The notes under the pieces were generated by a model. It was not told the origin of the DNA and ran no database searches. It saw nothing but the letters and a program-made list of their open reading frames with translations. Source: Erythrocercus mccallii (taxonomy: Eukaryota; Chordata; Aves; Passeriformes; Dicruridae). From it: a DNA stretch of 64,000 nucleotides. Numbering within the stretch: the stretch's first letter is position 1; each line of letters begins with the position of its first letter. The translations under genes and the position numbers were made by a program. The stretch spans positions 372,001-436,000 of the forward strand of contig VZRG01000306.1 of NCBI GenBank assembly GCA_013397435.1, given 5' to 3'. Positions 50,291 through 63,195 of the stretch are shown in pieces.

Positions 50291-51119
50291 TTTAGAGTCT
50301 TGCTTGCTTTTTTTTTACAGCACAGTGGGCTCACACTCAGCTTTTTCTGAAAAACTGCTACCAAAGCAGCTGTCCTCATTTTGCATCCCTGCAGTAAATA
50401 ATTCCCTCTTTATGTTTTCACATGCACTGCTGCTTTGTCATTATCACTTTGAATTCCAATCCTATCATCCAGCATATGAGCTCTCTGCCAGTTTTAGATC
50501 ATTGCAAGATACAATAAACATACTCTATTCCATCATCTAGGTTGTTAATAAAAGTATCCTAGAGAGAGTACCACATCAAATAAAAGATATATGACATCTA
50601 GTACTTTGCTCCTCTACTTAATTTGACTTTGTGCTCTAGAATTTTTCTGAGGATTGATGTTAACTGTCAACCTTTGCCAGATTGTTCTCTTTGTTCTGTT
50701 TACAGTCAAGCAGTGTGATTGCTTTTTTCCAATTCTCTTGATATCTTGTCTCCTTCTGCATGATCTCAAATATAACAGTGAAGAGTTTTGGATGAAGACA
50801 TATATAGGGGAGTAACAAAGTTTGTGTCATGAAACAGCACAGAAGAGTTTACTGCTTACTCAGCACAATGCCCCTGGAGCTCTCCACTCTAATCATGAAT
50901 CAAGAGACACCCTGGGCTATGCCAAAGTGACACAATGTTGTGCTTTTGCTGCAAAACTAATAACCCGAAAAGATCAAAATTGTTTAAATAGAAGGAGAAA
51001 AATCTTTACAGCAGCTGGTAGGCATACAGGACACATGCTGTGATTGAGACATCATCTACCCCAAAACACATACCAAGCAATAATGATGAAGAATCATATT
51101 TACTAAAAATGATGTTATT
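50291..51119. other. Non-coding DNA
   Basis: No supported gene. Plus-strand frames of 89 codons (50271-50540) and 73 codons (50822-51043) are not recognised. Part of this could be further decayed CR1. Confidence 0.5.
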
Positions 51120-51930
51120 AGTCACTGTAAAAACCTGGACAGTAAAGAGTTAATGTACTGCTATACTTCAAACACCAATGGTCACGAAAGAGGGCAAGTT
51201 AGGACAGGATGTGACTGAAAAGAGGGGCTGTAAAGAGGTAGGGCAAATTTCCCTGTTCTAGTCCATGGTGACTGCACAAAATAAAGAATAGTGCAAGCAA
51301 AGGAATGGGGTCAAAAAGTGGTCATGAACAGTCTACTGAGAATCAATCCAGTAGTGGGGTATTGAGATTACCAAAGACCCTCTAAACACCCAATCCATTT
51401 CCAGAAATGTCCAGAAGAACAGACTGTGCATGCCCACCCATTTACATGATGAGCAAGAAATCTAATCTCAGACCAAGAAAAACTCACCTATGAAAAGGTA
51501 CCCCAATAAAGGTTATTTTTTGGAATAAAAAGTAAGGACAGACTCTTAAAATTAATTAAAAAAAATATAATTACTAAACTAGGGAACAATGTTGTCATTT
51601 GAGATAAGAGCTGTATATAGCTAACAAGATAACCAATTAGGTCTCAACACTGAGGTGAGATAAATGAATTGATCAAAACATAGCAACTCTCCACACAACA
51701 GAGAACTCTATAAGAGGCTTGTTAACAGCACACAAGAGCAGCTGTGCAGTTCATAAACTCAGTAGGGACTTGGTACTGGTGTATGTCTAGACAAGTCAGA
51801 ACAATGAACCAGGGAACTGCCATTGGATGTGATCCCTACAGTAATATTAGTATTTGCAATTGCAAGACAATTCACAAATCGGTACATACCTGAAGTGGGC
51901 TCAAATCCTGACAGTAACCTAATAATAGTA
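51120..51930 (+). mobile_element. Possible LTR or LTR-derived repeat
   Basis: The block is unlike its AT-rich flanks. It has a promoter-like 'cctatgaaaaggtacc' with 'caataaagg' about 20 bases later (51.49-51.52 kb), and a second 'ctctataagaggc' TATA-like site near 51.71 kb. The style and spacing (TATA box, poly-A signal, unique 3' tail) resemble an avian retroviral LTR. I cannot fix TG/CA ends or a target duplication, so this is a tentative call; a non-LTR repeat or unique sequence is possible. Confidence 0.35.
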
Positions 51931-54900
51931 AACTAAAAAGAGCTGGTAAGAGAACTATGATCAGACTTCAGGGCTTTATGAAATACTTTGCTGAAAATTG
52001 TTATTTAATGAATATATACAAATTTAATCCACTAATGTTAATTATCTTTTAATTCTGTTTAACAGTCTTATACCCAAACATACATCTAATTAAAAAAGCA
52101 AGCAGTAATACTTGGAAATTATTCCCTGCATCCTGGGTGAAAATATTTCTTGAGGAAAAAAAAAAATCTAGATTTTATCTGACTCACAGGATTTTGTTTA
52201 AATAATCTTTAATTTCAGATAACCTTTAAATTTTGTTTAAATAAAACTGTGCTTAAAATTACCTGTCATATCACATATAGTTCCCACATATACGAATCAG
52301 CGCAATCTTTGCCAACAGGAAAGCACCAGCATCAGTTAGGAGACATCAGTGAAGCCCCTTCTCTCTGTGCTCAAAGTGAACGGTGGAAGCCCTTCATCCG
52401 TTTACGACCCTGACAAAACACCCAACGACTGCACTCCAGCTGGGATTTCACATCTCAGCTCTTCTTATCAGTCTGAGATCAGAGTAGATTTCCAGCCTTT
52501 CTTCTAAACTTCCTTACAAATGTGGCCAACCAGAGGTTTATTTTGTTGATACCACCAGTGGAATGATAAATGAGGCAAAAAGCAAAGATTTATGAATCAG
52601 GCACTATAATATAGCATATTGTCCCATCTGACTGCTAAGAAAACAACACAGAAAGGTGACCTTGGTGAAGCAGTCCTTAACAAATGAGAGTTTTTAGTTA
52701 TTCCATATATGCATAGTATACAAACATATTGCAAAACTATATCCAGCTGCATTTGTTTTTTTTCAGCCTCTCTCTGAAATATTCAGTTTTTATCTCAGCT
52801 GTACAGTTCTTGGAATGTACCCCACAACACCACTTCTGGTTTATTAAAGAGTTCACATTTCATTTTAGAAACAGGCAATAATTTTTTTTCCCCCAACAAT
52901 TTTCTAGGTCCTACCATATTTCACTATCATGCCTTTTATCTTCTGCTTTATAATTGGAAACAGAAACACAAACAGAGAACTTTGAAAATATATACCAATG
53001 CAGGATGATGGAATACTAGGATATTTTATCAGTCGTTATTGTTTGATTTTTATTTGATGTCTTTCTATGCTTGGCACTGCACAAGCAGAAATTACAGGAG
53101 TATTTATCCTTTGGAATTTATCTCCTCCTGTTTGTTGGATTGCAATTGTGATTGTAAAACAAAGAACAAAGATAAGACAAGGGTGATCACAAGAGTGATT
53201 ACCGAATTAAATTTTGAGCCTGCAAAGTCTGTTTTATGTAGGATATGTGAAAAAGTTATCCCAGGCTATAAGTGAAGTATTTTGACAATTTATTAATGGC
53301 TCACTGACTGCATAATTTAGGTGTTACCTTATTTTTCTTTCTTCTTTTTACCCCATTTCATTACTTCTCCAGTCTGTCATGACAAGCAAACAACAGTCAA
53401 TTGCAAGAGCAATCTATAATGCACCATAAACAGCACAGACACTTGTGGAATGCCACACTGTTAAGTCAGGATCTTGATGAATGGCCAGTTCAGTGACAAG
53501 AGCCTTGTCTAGTGCAGCACTCCTCTACCACAAGAGGAAAAAAAAGCTCCGACAAACCAGACAGACTGTTCTTGAAGCCACTCCAAAGCAGAAAGTAATA
53601 GAACGAAATATCTGCAAAATATAATACTGTTTGCAATGTCAGAATCTGAGATTGTAAAGTAGTTTTTAATCTAGTTCCCATTTTTGCATTCTCATTTTAA
53701 AATCATTAACCCTCTAGGCTTGACATTTTACTTTGGTGAAAAACATATTTGTTGATAATATTTATTTGCAAACATACTTTCTACTGTTTTCAATTCCAAA
53801 AGAAACAATTTTAAGTCTTTGTCCTACCAAGGGCAACAGTACAAATGTCCCAGCTATGCTGTGACCTTATCAGCTCCCTGTTGCACATCATTGACCACTT
53901 GTGCAAACTGTAAAGAATTTTACAAAATAGGCAGTTGAGCCAGTGGCAAAAGTCCTATTGCCTTTAGCAGGACCAGCACTTGACTCAACTTTGAAGCTTA
54001 GGAGTAATACATGGGTGATCTTTAGAGAGGAGTTCATCCTTCATCGAGTTTGCAATACAAGAGCTTATTCCAGCAAAAAAACTGGGAGTGTCTGAGTGCC
54101 CTATTGGGCAGGTAAAACATGGGCCTGAGAGAAAAGGTAAGTGTGGTTCAGGCAGAGCACATTAACTAGAGCAGGTACTTGTCTCCACAGTCTTTTTCTT
54201 TTATGGTCTAACCTTTATTCTTCTAGTTATTGGGTCAAACTCTTTCCAGGATTTCTTTCTGTCTTTAAATGAGGCAGAATGAAAATTATCTAAGGGCTTT
54301 AAAGCTGCTTAAAACCTTAACCTCTCTAAAGCCTCATACATTTTACATTATCTGAAATATTAGCCTGCCTTACATTAGTTTAAAAATAAATAAAAAAGGT
54401 AACACAAATTTGTCAGCTAAGTATCCAAGAGAGAGTTAGCATAATTTATTAATATCTTGCATTTAAGGTTATATACCAGGAGACAGGATAATAGTCTGAA
54501 ATCCAGACTCTGTAGAGTTTTCAAATCTGAATAATCTTCAAGACTTTTTAAAAATTAATTAATAAATATTAGGGAAAGTGACACTGGCTGCATGTAAAGT
54601 GAATTGTGACCACACACTACATAATAGTCTCTGAGCTCCTGATCTCCAAGGTCATACAGAACAGAGTTTTGGCTAAAAGCATCCTTTGGCTTATTACCAT
54701 GTCATAAACCTGGGTGTTCTCATCCTGAAACCAGGGCACCCAGAAGGATAGAAAAATAATAGAAAAAAAGGCATGACTATAACCAAATTGAGCTTAAAAG
54801 CTTAGAGACACTTTTTTCTTTACTGTCCCCACACTTTCCTCCTTTGGAAAGTGAAGAAAATTTCTTGAGTTATTAGGAGGTATTTACCTATGACAGAAAT

Positions 54901-56769
54901 GGGGTCATTTTCTTAAGAAAAGTAAACAGTCACTCAAGCACAGCATACTCATTTCACAGTCCACAGGCTTTTTTGTTGCTGCTGCAGCTCATTTACTTTC
55001 TACAATATTTTGACAAATTTCAAATATTTTTTTAATGGAAATGTTTGTGAAAGTTTTAAAGCTGAACTGTACATTTACACTTTTTTTCCCTATTGCTACA
55101 GTATGTTGTCATAGAATTCGACTTCTTTGTGCTGTTTATATGGGCTACGAGGCCTTCTAGGAATCAATCATACATCTCCATGGGAAAAAAAAGAAAATTA
55201 ATAGAAGTCATGATACAAAAATCATGGCATTGTTTCCGGCTGTTGCCTTTCTTCAAACCCTGTAACAACCAGAAGTGCTTCAGAGAGGAAAGGTGTAAAG
55301 TAAACAGGGAGGGATCAAACTTAGAACACCACATATAACTTCCAGGCATGTGATTTGCAAAACACAAGGAATACTGATGAATGATTCACAACATACATGG
55401 TTATGGACATGTAAAGAGAAAGAGACTCAGTAACATACATGATAAAAAACCTGGGTGAGATCACCCACAAGTAGGAGCTATTCCATTTTCTATTTTGACA
55501 GGCTTATTATATCAATGAACAGTATTGATCTTTTCCTCTGTAAGTTTAAGCAGTAGATACAAATAGAAAATTGAGTTCAAATTAGTCTGTTCATACTGTA
55601 AATAAAAGAGCCACAATGAACATACATCCTTCACCTCAAGTACTTTCTCTTACTCCCTTACCTTTCGACATTCCAGCATTTTAAAAAACACAAATTCTTA
55701 ATAAGATTAGTTACAAGCAATTTGGAAATAAATAGCTCACATGGAAAAAAATACATGTAGTATCACACTTCATATTTGGAGGAGTTTTTTAGGATTTGAA
55801 CACTTTCTACACTTATATGTCTTAACCTGGATTAAACACTTGTTTACTCATTAGTGATACTTATGCCTAGTTATTCCTGATAGACTCATAGTGGCATGTT
55901 TAAAAATAGTGTTCTAGAATAAATGCTATATTTCAAAATTCTTTTCAAAGCAGGAGAAAAAAAGGAAAAATCAATTAAATATGTATATTTAATGAAAATC
56001 CATATTCTAAGGAGACACATGTGTTGCAGCTTCTAAGAGAAGGACTCAAACAAATGATAAACTATAACTGTGCACTGGTCTTACTGCTGGAAGAGTGAAG
56101 AGATGATCCAAGGATGGTAACAAGTGAACATTTGTGAACTAAACAGAACATAGGCAGAAATTTGCGTGATAACAGCAGTAACACTAAATGATTTGAAAGA
56201 CCAGCTTTTTCTTTTTTTTTTTTTTTTGCATAGTGCCCTTGTATTCTCACTAGGTTAATGATTAACAAGAATGAAATTGTACAGTTCCAACATTATTAGA
56301 CTAAGAAAGGTCATTAAAAAAAAGGCTTACATTAGTCAACATTTGTCAAACACAAAGACAAATCCTGTTACTAAGACATTTCCTTCATACTTTAGAGGGT
56401 TTACTTGCCTTAACACTCTGAAAACTAAGTAGCTGCTTGATGAAATTAGAAAATGTTTTTTCTTTTTAATTTGTGAACAAGTGAGTGTTTGAGGCACAGA
56501 AAAAAATCTACCATCTCACTAAGCAACTGTAAGAGATGGATGAGAAATCAATAACACTGCAGTTGACAATATACAGCTATAATCAGGTGGTGATGTTGAA
56601 GAGAAACACCACAATTAAATAAAGATAATTTAACCAAATGAAATGCTAGAATAATGCAAATCTTCTTTTTATCTATACTGATGATCTTTAGATGGGAGGG
56701 GGGGTGGCTGATGTATTTGAGCTAAATAATGGAGAAGAACAAATTATTCCTGTGTTTAAAAGATTATTC
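51931..56769. other. AT-rich non-coding DNA
   Basis: No supported gene. Six CpGs cluster at about 52.29-52.43 kb in otherwise CpG-poor DNA. Frames of 60-81 codons on either strand are not recognised. A poly-T tract is listed separately. Confidence 0.55.
56212..56227. repeat. Poly-T tract (16)
   Basis: Uninterrupted run of 16 T. Confidence 0.95.
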
Positions 56770-57505
56770 TTCTGTGAAGAATAACAGGAAAGCATTCTCT
56801 AAGTACATAGGTTAGAAAAGAAAGGCCAAGGAGAAAAGAAAGGCCTCTCTACCTGCCTGAGAAATGAAAAGGGAGAACTGGTGACAGCATATATGAAGAA
56901 AGCTGAGATATTCAGAGACCACTTTGCCTCAGCTGTCACTGGCAGTCAGGCTCCCCACTTCCCTCAAGTTCCTAAACCTCCAGTGGGGGTTGAGGTAATG
57001 AAGTCCTTCCCAATGAAAGTGAAGAGCAAGTTCACGACCATTTGATGAAACTGAGAAGGCCCAAGTGTGTGGGGCCTGACAACACACAACCCTGGCTGAT
57101 GCTGTAGCTGTCACTCTCTCTCGTATTTGAAAAGTCACAGTGGTCAAGTGCAGTCAGTCCCCAGCAGTGGAAAAATGGAAACATCACTCCTGTTTTTAAA
57201 AAAGGGGTGAAAGGAAGATCCAGAGAACTACAGATCAGTGAGACTCACCTCTGTGTTGGGAATATCATGGAGAAGATCCTCATGGAAGCAATTTTAAGAC
57301 ACATACAAGACAAGAAGCTTTTATTAGAGCACATCCTGCCTGACCAATCTGGCAGCCTTCTATGGCAGACTGACTCCAAGGATCGACAAGGGAAGACAGA
57401 CAGATGTCTACCTAAACTTATTTAAGGCATTTGACACAGTCCCTCACAACATACTTTCTTATCTCCAAATCAGAGATAAGACTTTTCTGTGATTCTATGA
57501 ATTCT
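56770..57505 (+). mobile_element. CR1 LINE fragment, internally deleted
   Basis: The plus strand follows the CR1 endonuclease-RT linker and the first part of RT: 'agatattcagagaccactttgcc', then 'cagtggaaaaatggaaacatcactcc' with 'tttttaaaaaagg' (the VFKKG-type motif), 'ggaatatcatggagaagatcctc', and 'tttaaggcatttgacacagtccctcacaac' (the KAFDTVPHN part of RT motif A), abbreviated here in pieces. Directly after 57480 it jumps to the CR1 terminus 'tctgtgattctatga' (about 57489-57505). The rest of RT, the ORF2 tail and almost all of the 3' UTR are missing. Stops and frameshifts are frequent, so the copy is old. Confidence 0.75.
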
Positions 57506-60500
57506 TACTTCTGTCCTCAGATTTTACATTGCCAAAAGCTTCATAGTAGATACTGAACTATTATAATGGCTTCATGTTAAAAAGTATTTAATAAGTCATA
57601 AAATCATAGATTCCATAAACATGAATCATAAATATGCTATTTCACAGTTCACTGCAAGTGGTGAATAATCGGATAGAAATTGTCAGTAATTGAATATACT
57701 TACAAACTTTCAGTTTGCCAGTGATCAAAGACTAATCTGTTCAGAGCATTTAAGGTTTGCATGTACATTCACCCTACCTGCTCTTTGTCAAGGCAGACTT
57801 TTCCATTAAATTGCTCTTGTGCTTTGCTTTCACAATGTTCACCCAGCCTAGCTTCTTATTCCTACTTACTCTAGAGATAAATTTATCACCTTTCTAGCCT
57901 CTTATTCATCGTTCCCTTCAGCACCTGAAAAACACTAAATATCTTGCTAAACAGGTTTAAGACAGACGCTGCCACAGTCAGACACTGTAACTCCACACAT
58001 TTATTACTTTATGTGACATAGTTGTCTTTGACAGCAGGGCATGGGGCTCCACAGTCCTTTCCAGTCCTTGTCCCCGCATGATGCAGTACAGCTCACAGTG
58101 CAAGAGAAGGCAGAGGTCTGGCAAGCAAAGCCATTTCCACCCTCTCGTTTCCCAGCACAGCATCTCTGCTGAAACCCAAGCTACCCACTCCACTGACAAC
58201 ACCCTAGAGAGACTATCAATAAAAATCTTTTGGTGAATTGAGGCAGGAAGACCAGCTTTTGTCTACATTATACTGCATCACAGTGAGAGTAAAGCCACAT
58301 ATGCTAATAAGAAGAAAAAGTAGCAGTGTGGGTGCATAAGTGGTTAATATTTTTAGCATCTTGGTTTATCAAGTAGAGCCACTCCTAATTCTCCACACAT
58401 TTCACATACTCTTAAATTGATATGTGAGGAAAGAAATGATAGGAAAGGAGGTAGATGTGATGTAATGAAAACAGAAAACATGGAGATGGAAAGAGACTGG
58501 AACTATTCTGCTCAAAAGGCCTGGACATCTGCTTTAGAAGGAAAGGTAAAGAAAACTAGTGTAACTACTACAAAACTTTTTAACAGTCTATTTTAAATTC
58601 CAGTCTGTCTTAACATTCCTGTGTAATTACATATGAACAATATTCTATGTATAGGTCTTGAGCAAGATGTGGGACGTCTTTGTATTCACCTATAAATGTC
58701 TGGTAAAGATACAGATAGACCTTCTGTTTAATACCGTGGAGGGGGATTGAAAATCTGCATCAAGTTTCCTGATTCCCCTATGTTAGCTCTAACACACATG
58801 AGCAAAACAAAGCAGCTGACAGAAGCCCTAATTATTCATCTGTCTCTGTGCTTTCTGCTCAAGAAATGAAAAATAAAATGGAAAATGGTTGTGTTCCAGA
58901 TGTCTCAGCAAAGGTTCTCTTTTCATATGGGATTTGAGCCATGTATTTATGATTAGGTTATTAAAGGTTTGCTTTTCTTCCTGCCTTTTTTTCCCCCTGA
59001 AGATACCAATATCGGACATTGTAACATATGATTCAGTTTGGATGTAGTCTTCATCAAAGAGCTGAAATGACAAGAAAATTTCAGCACCCGTTCTCCTAGC
59101 TTCCTATGCTTTTTTGCCTGAGGTTACAAAGGTGAGATGCATAAAACAAAAGGCTGGAGTGGAATAAAGTCTTTCACTGATCAAATAGATATCCAATACA
59201 GAATTTGTACCTGCCTTCATCATCTAAGTTCCCTTTAAAATCAGTGATGACAAAAAAGTCATAATTTTATTTTCTCCTAAAGTTGGTGTTAGGTGAGTTA
59301 CGCTCCTACTTCTCTGCCTTGTACAACTAATATTCATTCATAAACCCAAATTGAAAAACCTCATGTTAAATGAGATTAATTCCTGCCGTCTGCTTCCCCA
59401 CTGAATGCCAGCACATATACCTACCCTTTGACTCAGATCAGAATTTTTAGTGGGTTTTTTTTAAATTTTCTCCTTTCATCTGTCTCAAACCTAGTAAATG
59501 GTTCCAAAGCATTGCAGAATTCATCCTTAAAGATTTAGTCTTTATATCTTTAATCTATCATCTACCATAGTTTTCCAGACTCTGACCCTCTCAGCCTCCT
59601 TTCCTGAATGCTCAGAAACTGATAATTCCTAAAACCAAAAGGGTTTAGGTATGACGTTCTCACCTCTGACTTTACTGACTTGTTGTCTATTTCATAATCA
59701 CATATAAAGATAAATCCTATCTATTTACTACAGTTGGTCTTTTTACTATGTTTTCTTTGCTGCAGATTTATGTTTTCTCCATCCCATAAAATTGATATAG
59801 GTTCACATTTTTCTATAAACCACAGTAAAATTCATCTTCATCTGCTTCAGTTTATGAATCTCTGTGCTGAGCATCTCATGATAAAGTTTTCTGTGAAGGA
59901 TGGTTTGTAAAGTAATGGTATTGCCTTACAGAATAGACATTTCTCTCCTATGAAGTGAAGAAATATTTGAGAGACATTTCGACTTTTTGCATTAGTTCAC
60001 AAATCAGGTCTGAATGCTGAATACACAGGAATATTTTTGAGTAAACATTCAAGATTTTGACAGAAGATTGTCCATGAAATGCACAAGTAAACCCTGCAAC
60101 CAACTAGCAAATAAAACCTTCTCCTTGCTTCTCATATACATATTAGGTTTGGATTTCAATCACAGCAGACACAAAGAACTCAATTCTACAGGGATTTGAG
60201 ACAGCATAGCACAAATATGTACTAACATATATGTGTAACTAATAATCATACAGTAATCAAACAGCTCCGATTCTGTGCTGCTGTTATTCTAACCATCCCA
60301 TTGCCTCAGGAATCACCTTTAATAGCTCAAATAGGTTAAAAAATGCTTTGCACCACTTCATACTTTCATACTTTGATTTTTAGTGATACAATATTTTCAT
60401 GTTGATAATATATTTTGGAAAATACAAATATTTCAATATAATAGAATTTGAATATTTAAAGTATAAAAACCCCAGATGTCATACACTTGAACTTGGAGCC

Positions 60501-61561
60501 TTTTGTTCTAATACTGTTCTCAGTAAGTGTTCCTGTTATGAAATAAAATTCATCATTGGATGTATATTGAAAATGTCTTAATTAACAGAATACACATAAG
60601 AAGTAGTTAGTTTTTGTGTATGCAATTGTCTATATTTTCATCCCAGGAGTGGTGTATATTTTTAAGAACTAATAATCAGAAGATCAAAATACTTTCTATA
60701 CATGCCTTTCACATAAAATGATAGAAATTTTTAGCTTCTTTAGCTTCTCAGAATTTAGAAGAACAATTTCAGATTACCAAAACTTCTCACAAAATGTTTA
60801 AGCTTTCACCATGTTTTATATATGACTAATGTTGTTATGGTTAGAATAGCTGCTCAGGTGTCTTTTTATCTTGAATGTGATACATACAGTGCTTGCTTTC
60901 CCAGGTTTTCAGGATTACTCCAAACAGGTTTTTTCATAAGGCCCACTTTAAACACTCCAGTGAAGTTTGAATAGAACTGACGGTACTCTGCATTCTTTGA
61001 GAGTATGTGTGGACAGATTTACTGCCATTTCTCCTCCAGGTAGCCCAGTCTTTTTAGTGCTCTGTGCCCAACTCTTCCAAGGATGCTAACTCTCCATTGC
61101 CCTAAATCAGAGCTGAAAGCTCACTTATTTCCCTGTTGTGCTCTCAGTCTTTTTGATTGGAAGTAGACACCACAGAATTCAATGAACAAGTGCTTTGTTA
61201 AAGGGCCTTGAAATGTCATTGCATGATAAGGTGATACAGCTTAAATACAACTTAGATTTCACGGGTTAATCATGGATATTGAGTGATTCTGCACCATGGT
61301 CTTAATGAGTGCTGAGGAACCAGAAATTAGGCAGAATACAATGGATTTGCACCTGAATGAAATACTAGACCACAACAGAAGACTTCAGACCAAATGAGGT
61401 CTCTTACTCTTGATACTTCTAATAAAGTCTCAATAGCTAAAACATTCTTGCAAAACCCTGTCTGTGCTAAAATGTTAGTCTTCAGTACTAGATTTGTCTC
61501 AGTTTGAGACTAATTTAGGAGGAAACGTCCTGAAATGAAAGTGTCCTCTAAAGAAGGCAGG
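57506..61561. other. AT-rich non-coding DNA
   Basis: No supported gene. The stretch 57.96-58.21 kb is GC-richer, with an antisense 74-codon frame that I do not recognise. TA-rich patches are scattered at 60.2-60.5 kb. No clear repeats. Confidence 0.55.
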
Positions 61562-62470
61562 TGTCAGCACTCCCTCCCCCACCAATACAAAAGGAAATTC
61601 TTGGAGGAAAGTGAAAAAACCTGTTTATTTAACAAGCAGAATGCCTACAGACATGGAATAAAGAATAACTGTTAATATTGAACCTTCTCACTGTGGAGAA
61701 AGCTGGTGGATTTTAGAGTTCTGCTCAGCTTCTCCTGAGGTCTGGAGCTGGGATGTGGCTCTTCTGCAGCCTCCCTGCCGGGACTCACGGCATCCGGCTC
61801 CCACCGATGATCTGGTTCTCGGACCAGAGCAAACCAAACAGTTCCAGAAGAAGAAGCCACGGTCCTGGGAAAAAAAATCTTGCCTCAGCTACCAAAAAGA
61901 AGCTAGCTAAATGCAAAAAATGTTCTCACTCTCCATAGCAGAGCTGAGAAAAAGAGGGAGTGAGAGATGAACACAAACTGCCGAAAGAATTCCCCTGGCT
62001 TCCCCCCTTCCCCTGGGTCCAGCTTGAAGCTATGGGACCCATTTCTAGGCATAAAGCAGATGATAGGGGATACAGTATTTTATAAAATCACCCCAAGACA
62101 AGATTGCAGTAAAAGTCCCAACCCAGAAGCATACTGAAAACATCTTTCAAAGGAGGAAAAAGCCAGAAGTTTTCCACAAAGCAGGATTATTTACTTGTTG
62201 TAGCTGGGGTGGATCTTTTTCCAGAGTGTTAGATAATTTTATTCTATCAAAGGCTAACCATCACCAACACAAAAAGCCCAGTGAGGACTGGAGGATCAAT
62301 GACAGGCAGAGGAACCCAAGAAACCTAATCAGTGAAAAGTGGCTCACTAAATCAGCTGCTCCCTAAGACCAGAAAGATGACCTGTTATACCACGGTGCCT
62401 GGGTGAAACACCCCAAGGTGATGCAGTGAAACAAACACTCCTGCATGGCCACATTCCACCCTGGAGGGAG
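61562..62470 (-). mobile_element. Retroviral LTR, minus strand
   Basis: On the minus strand the element ends 'gtgctgaca' (plus-strand TGTCAGCAC at 61562). An AATAAA poly-A signal lies at 61624-61629 (complement), about 65 bases from that end, as expected for R-U5. Upstream on the minus strand is a GC-richer segment with 'gaccgtggcttc' and 'ggtccgagaaccagatcat', then a run including 'atggagagtgagaac', and farther up a U3-like stretch with 'ataaaattatctaac' near 62.23 kb. I recall this layout from avian endogenous retrovirus LTRs but cannot name the family. The right edge is approximate. A 62-codon minus frame inside it (61672-61860) is probably chance. No internal provirus is attached on either side. 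Confidence 0.65.
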
Positions 62471-62479
62471 TAGTTGTCT

Positions 62480-63060
62480 TTAAAGTTTTGAGACTCCTTG
62501 CAGGAGGAAGGGAAAGAACATTTTTGGAGATTGAAAAACTTTCAGGGGGAATATTTTAAAGAAGTTTTGGGAATGTGTGGAATTTATTATGGAGTGTTTA
62601 GTGGAAGGACTCAAGGTGGAGAAAGGGAGGTACCTAGATGGCTCAGACAGGAAGAGGGGTTGGAATATAGAGGTCGATCAGATAAATGGGGTTAATCAAG
62701 TGGAAACAGACAATAATACATAATACCTGTCTGACTATGGCTGTGCTTGATCACCACATATATATTCTATATACATATTTAATCCAATTACATATACCTT
62801 CTGTGTGGATGCACTTCTGTTCTGAGTGGGCACAGGTGACTGCTGGTGAGCATCAAGCTGGATGCTGCCAAATAGGCAAAGAGATTACATATGGACATGG
62901 CAAATAGGATGAGAGATCTCAACATCAGCAACCAGAGCCGGGCTGTGGGCCTCCAAGGCTCCTGTGTCTCTGTGCCAGCAACTAGGGAGACCTGGGATTC
63001 AATGGTGAGCTTCTAGGCAGACTGAGAGTCTAAGGCCAGCGTCTAGAGTGTTCTGAAGTT
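62480..63060. repeat. Probable interspersed repeat, LTR-like
   Basis: GC-richer block with a distinctive segment 'caaccagagccgggctgtggg', 'gcaactagggagacctggg' and 'gcagactgagagtctaaggccagcg' at 62.92-63.04 kb. It resembles avian LTR or ERV sequence from memory, and it abuts the LTR at 61.56-62.47 kb, so it could be adjoining ERV sequence or an older element into which that LTR inserted. No ends identified. Confidence 0.35.
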
Positions 63061-63195
63061 CATAGGTATGTATATACATATATCTATATCTATCTATCTA
63101 TCTATATGGATAGCTGGATACATATATATACCTGCACATGAATAGTGATATGTGTGTTCATGTGTGTATGTATATGAACATATGTATATATGCCT
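63061..63195. repeat. TATC/TATG/TATA microsatellite
   Basis: Alternating stretches of tatatc, (tatc)n with about four clean units near 63.09 kb, then tatatata and tgtgtatgtata. This is an imperfect compound tetranucleotide repeat, probably variable in length between individuals. Confidence 0.9.
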
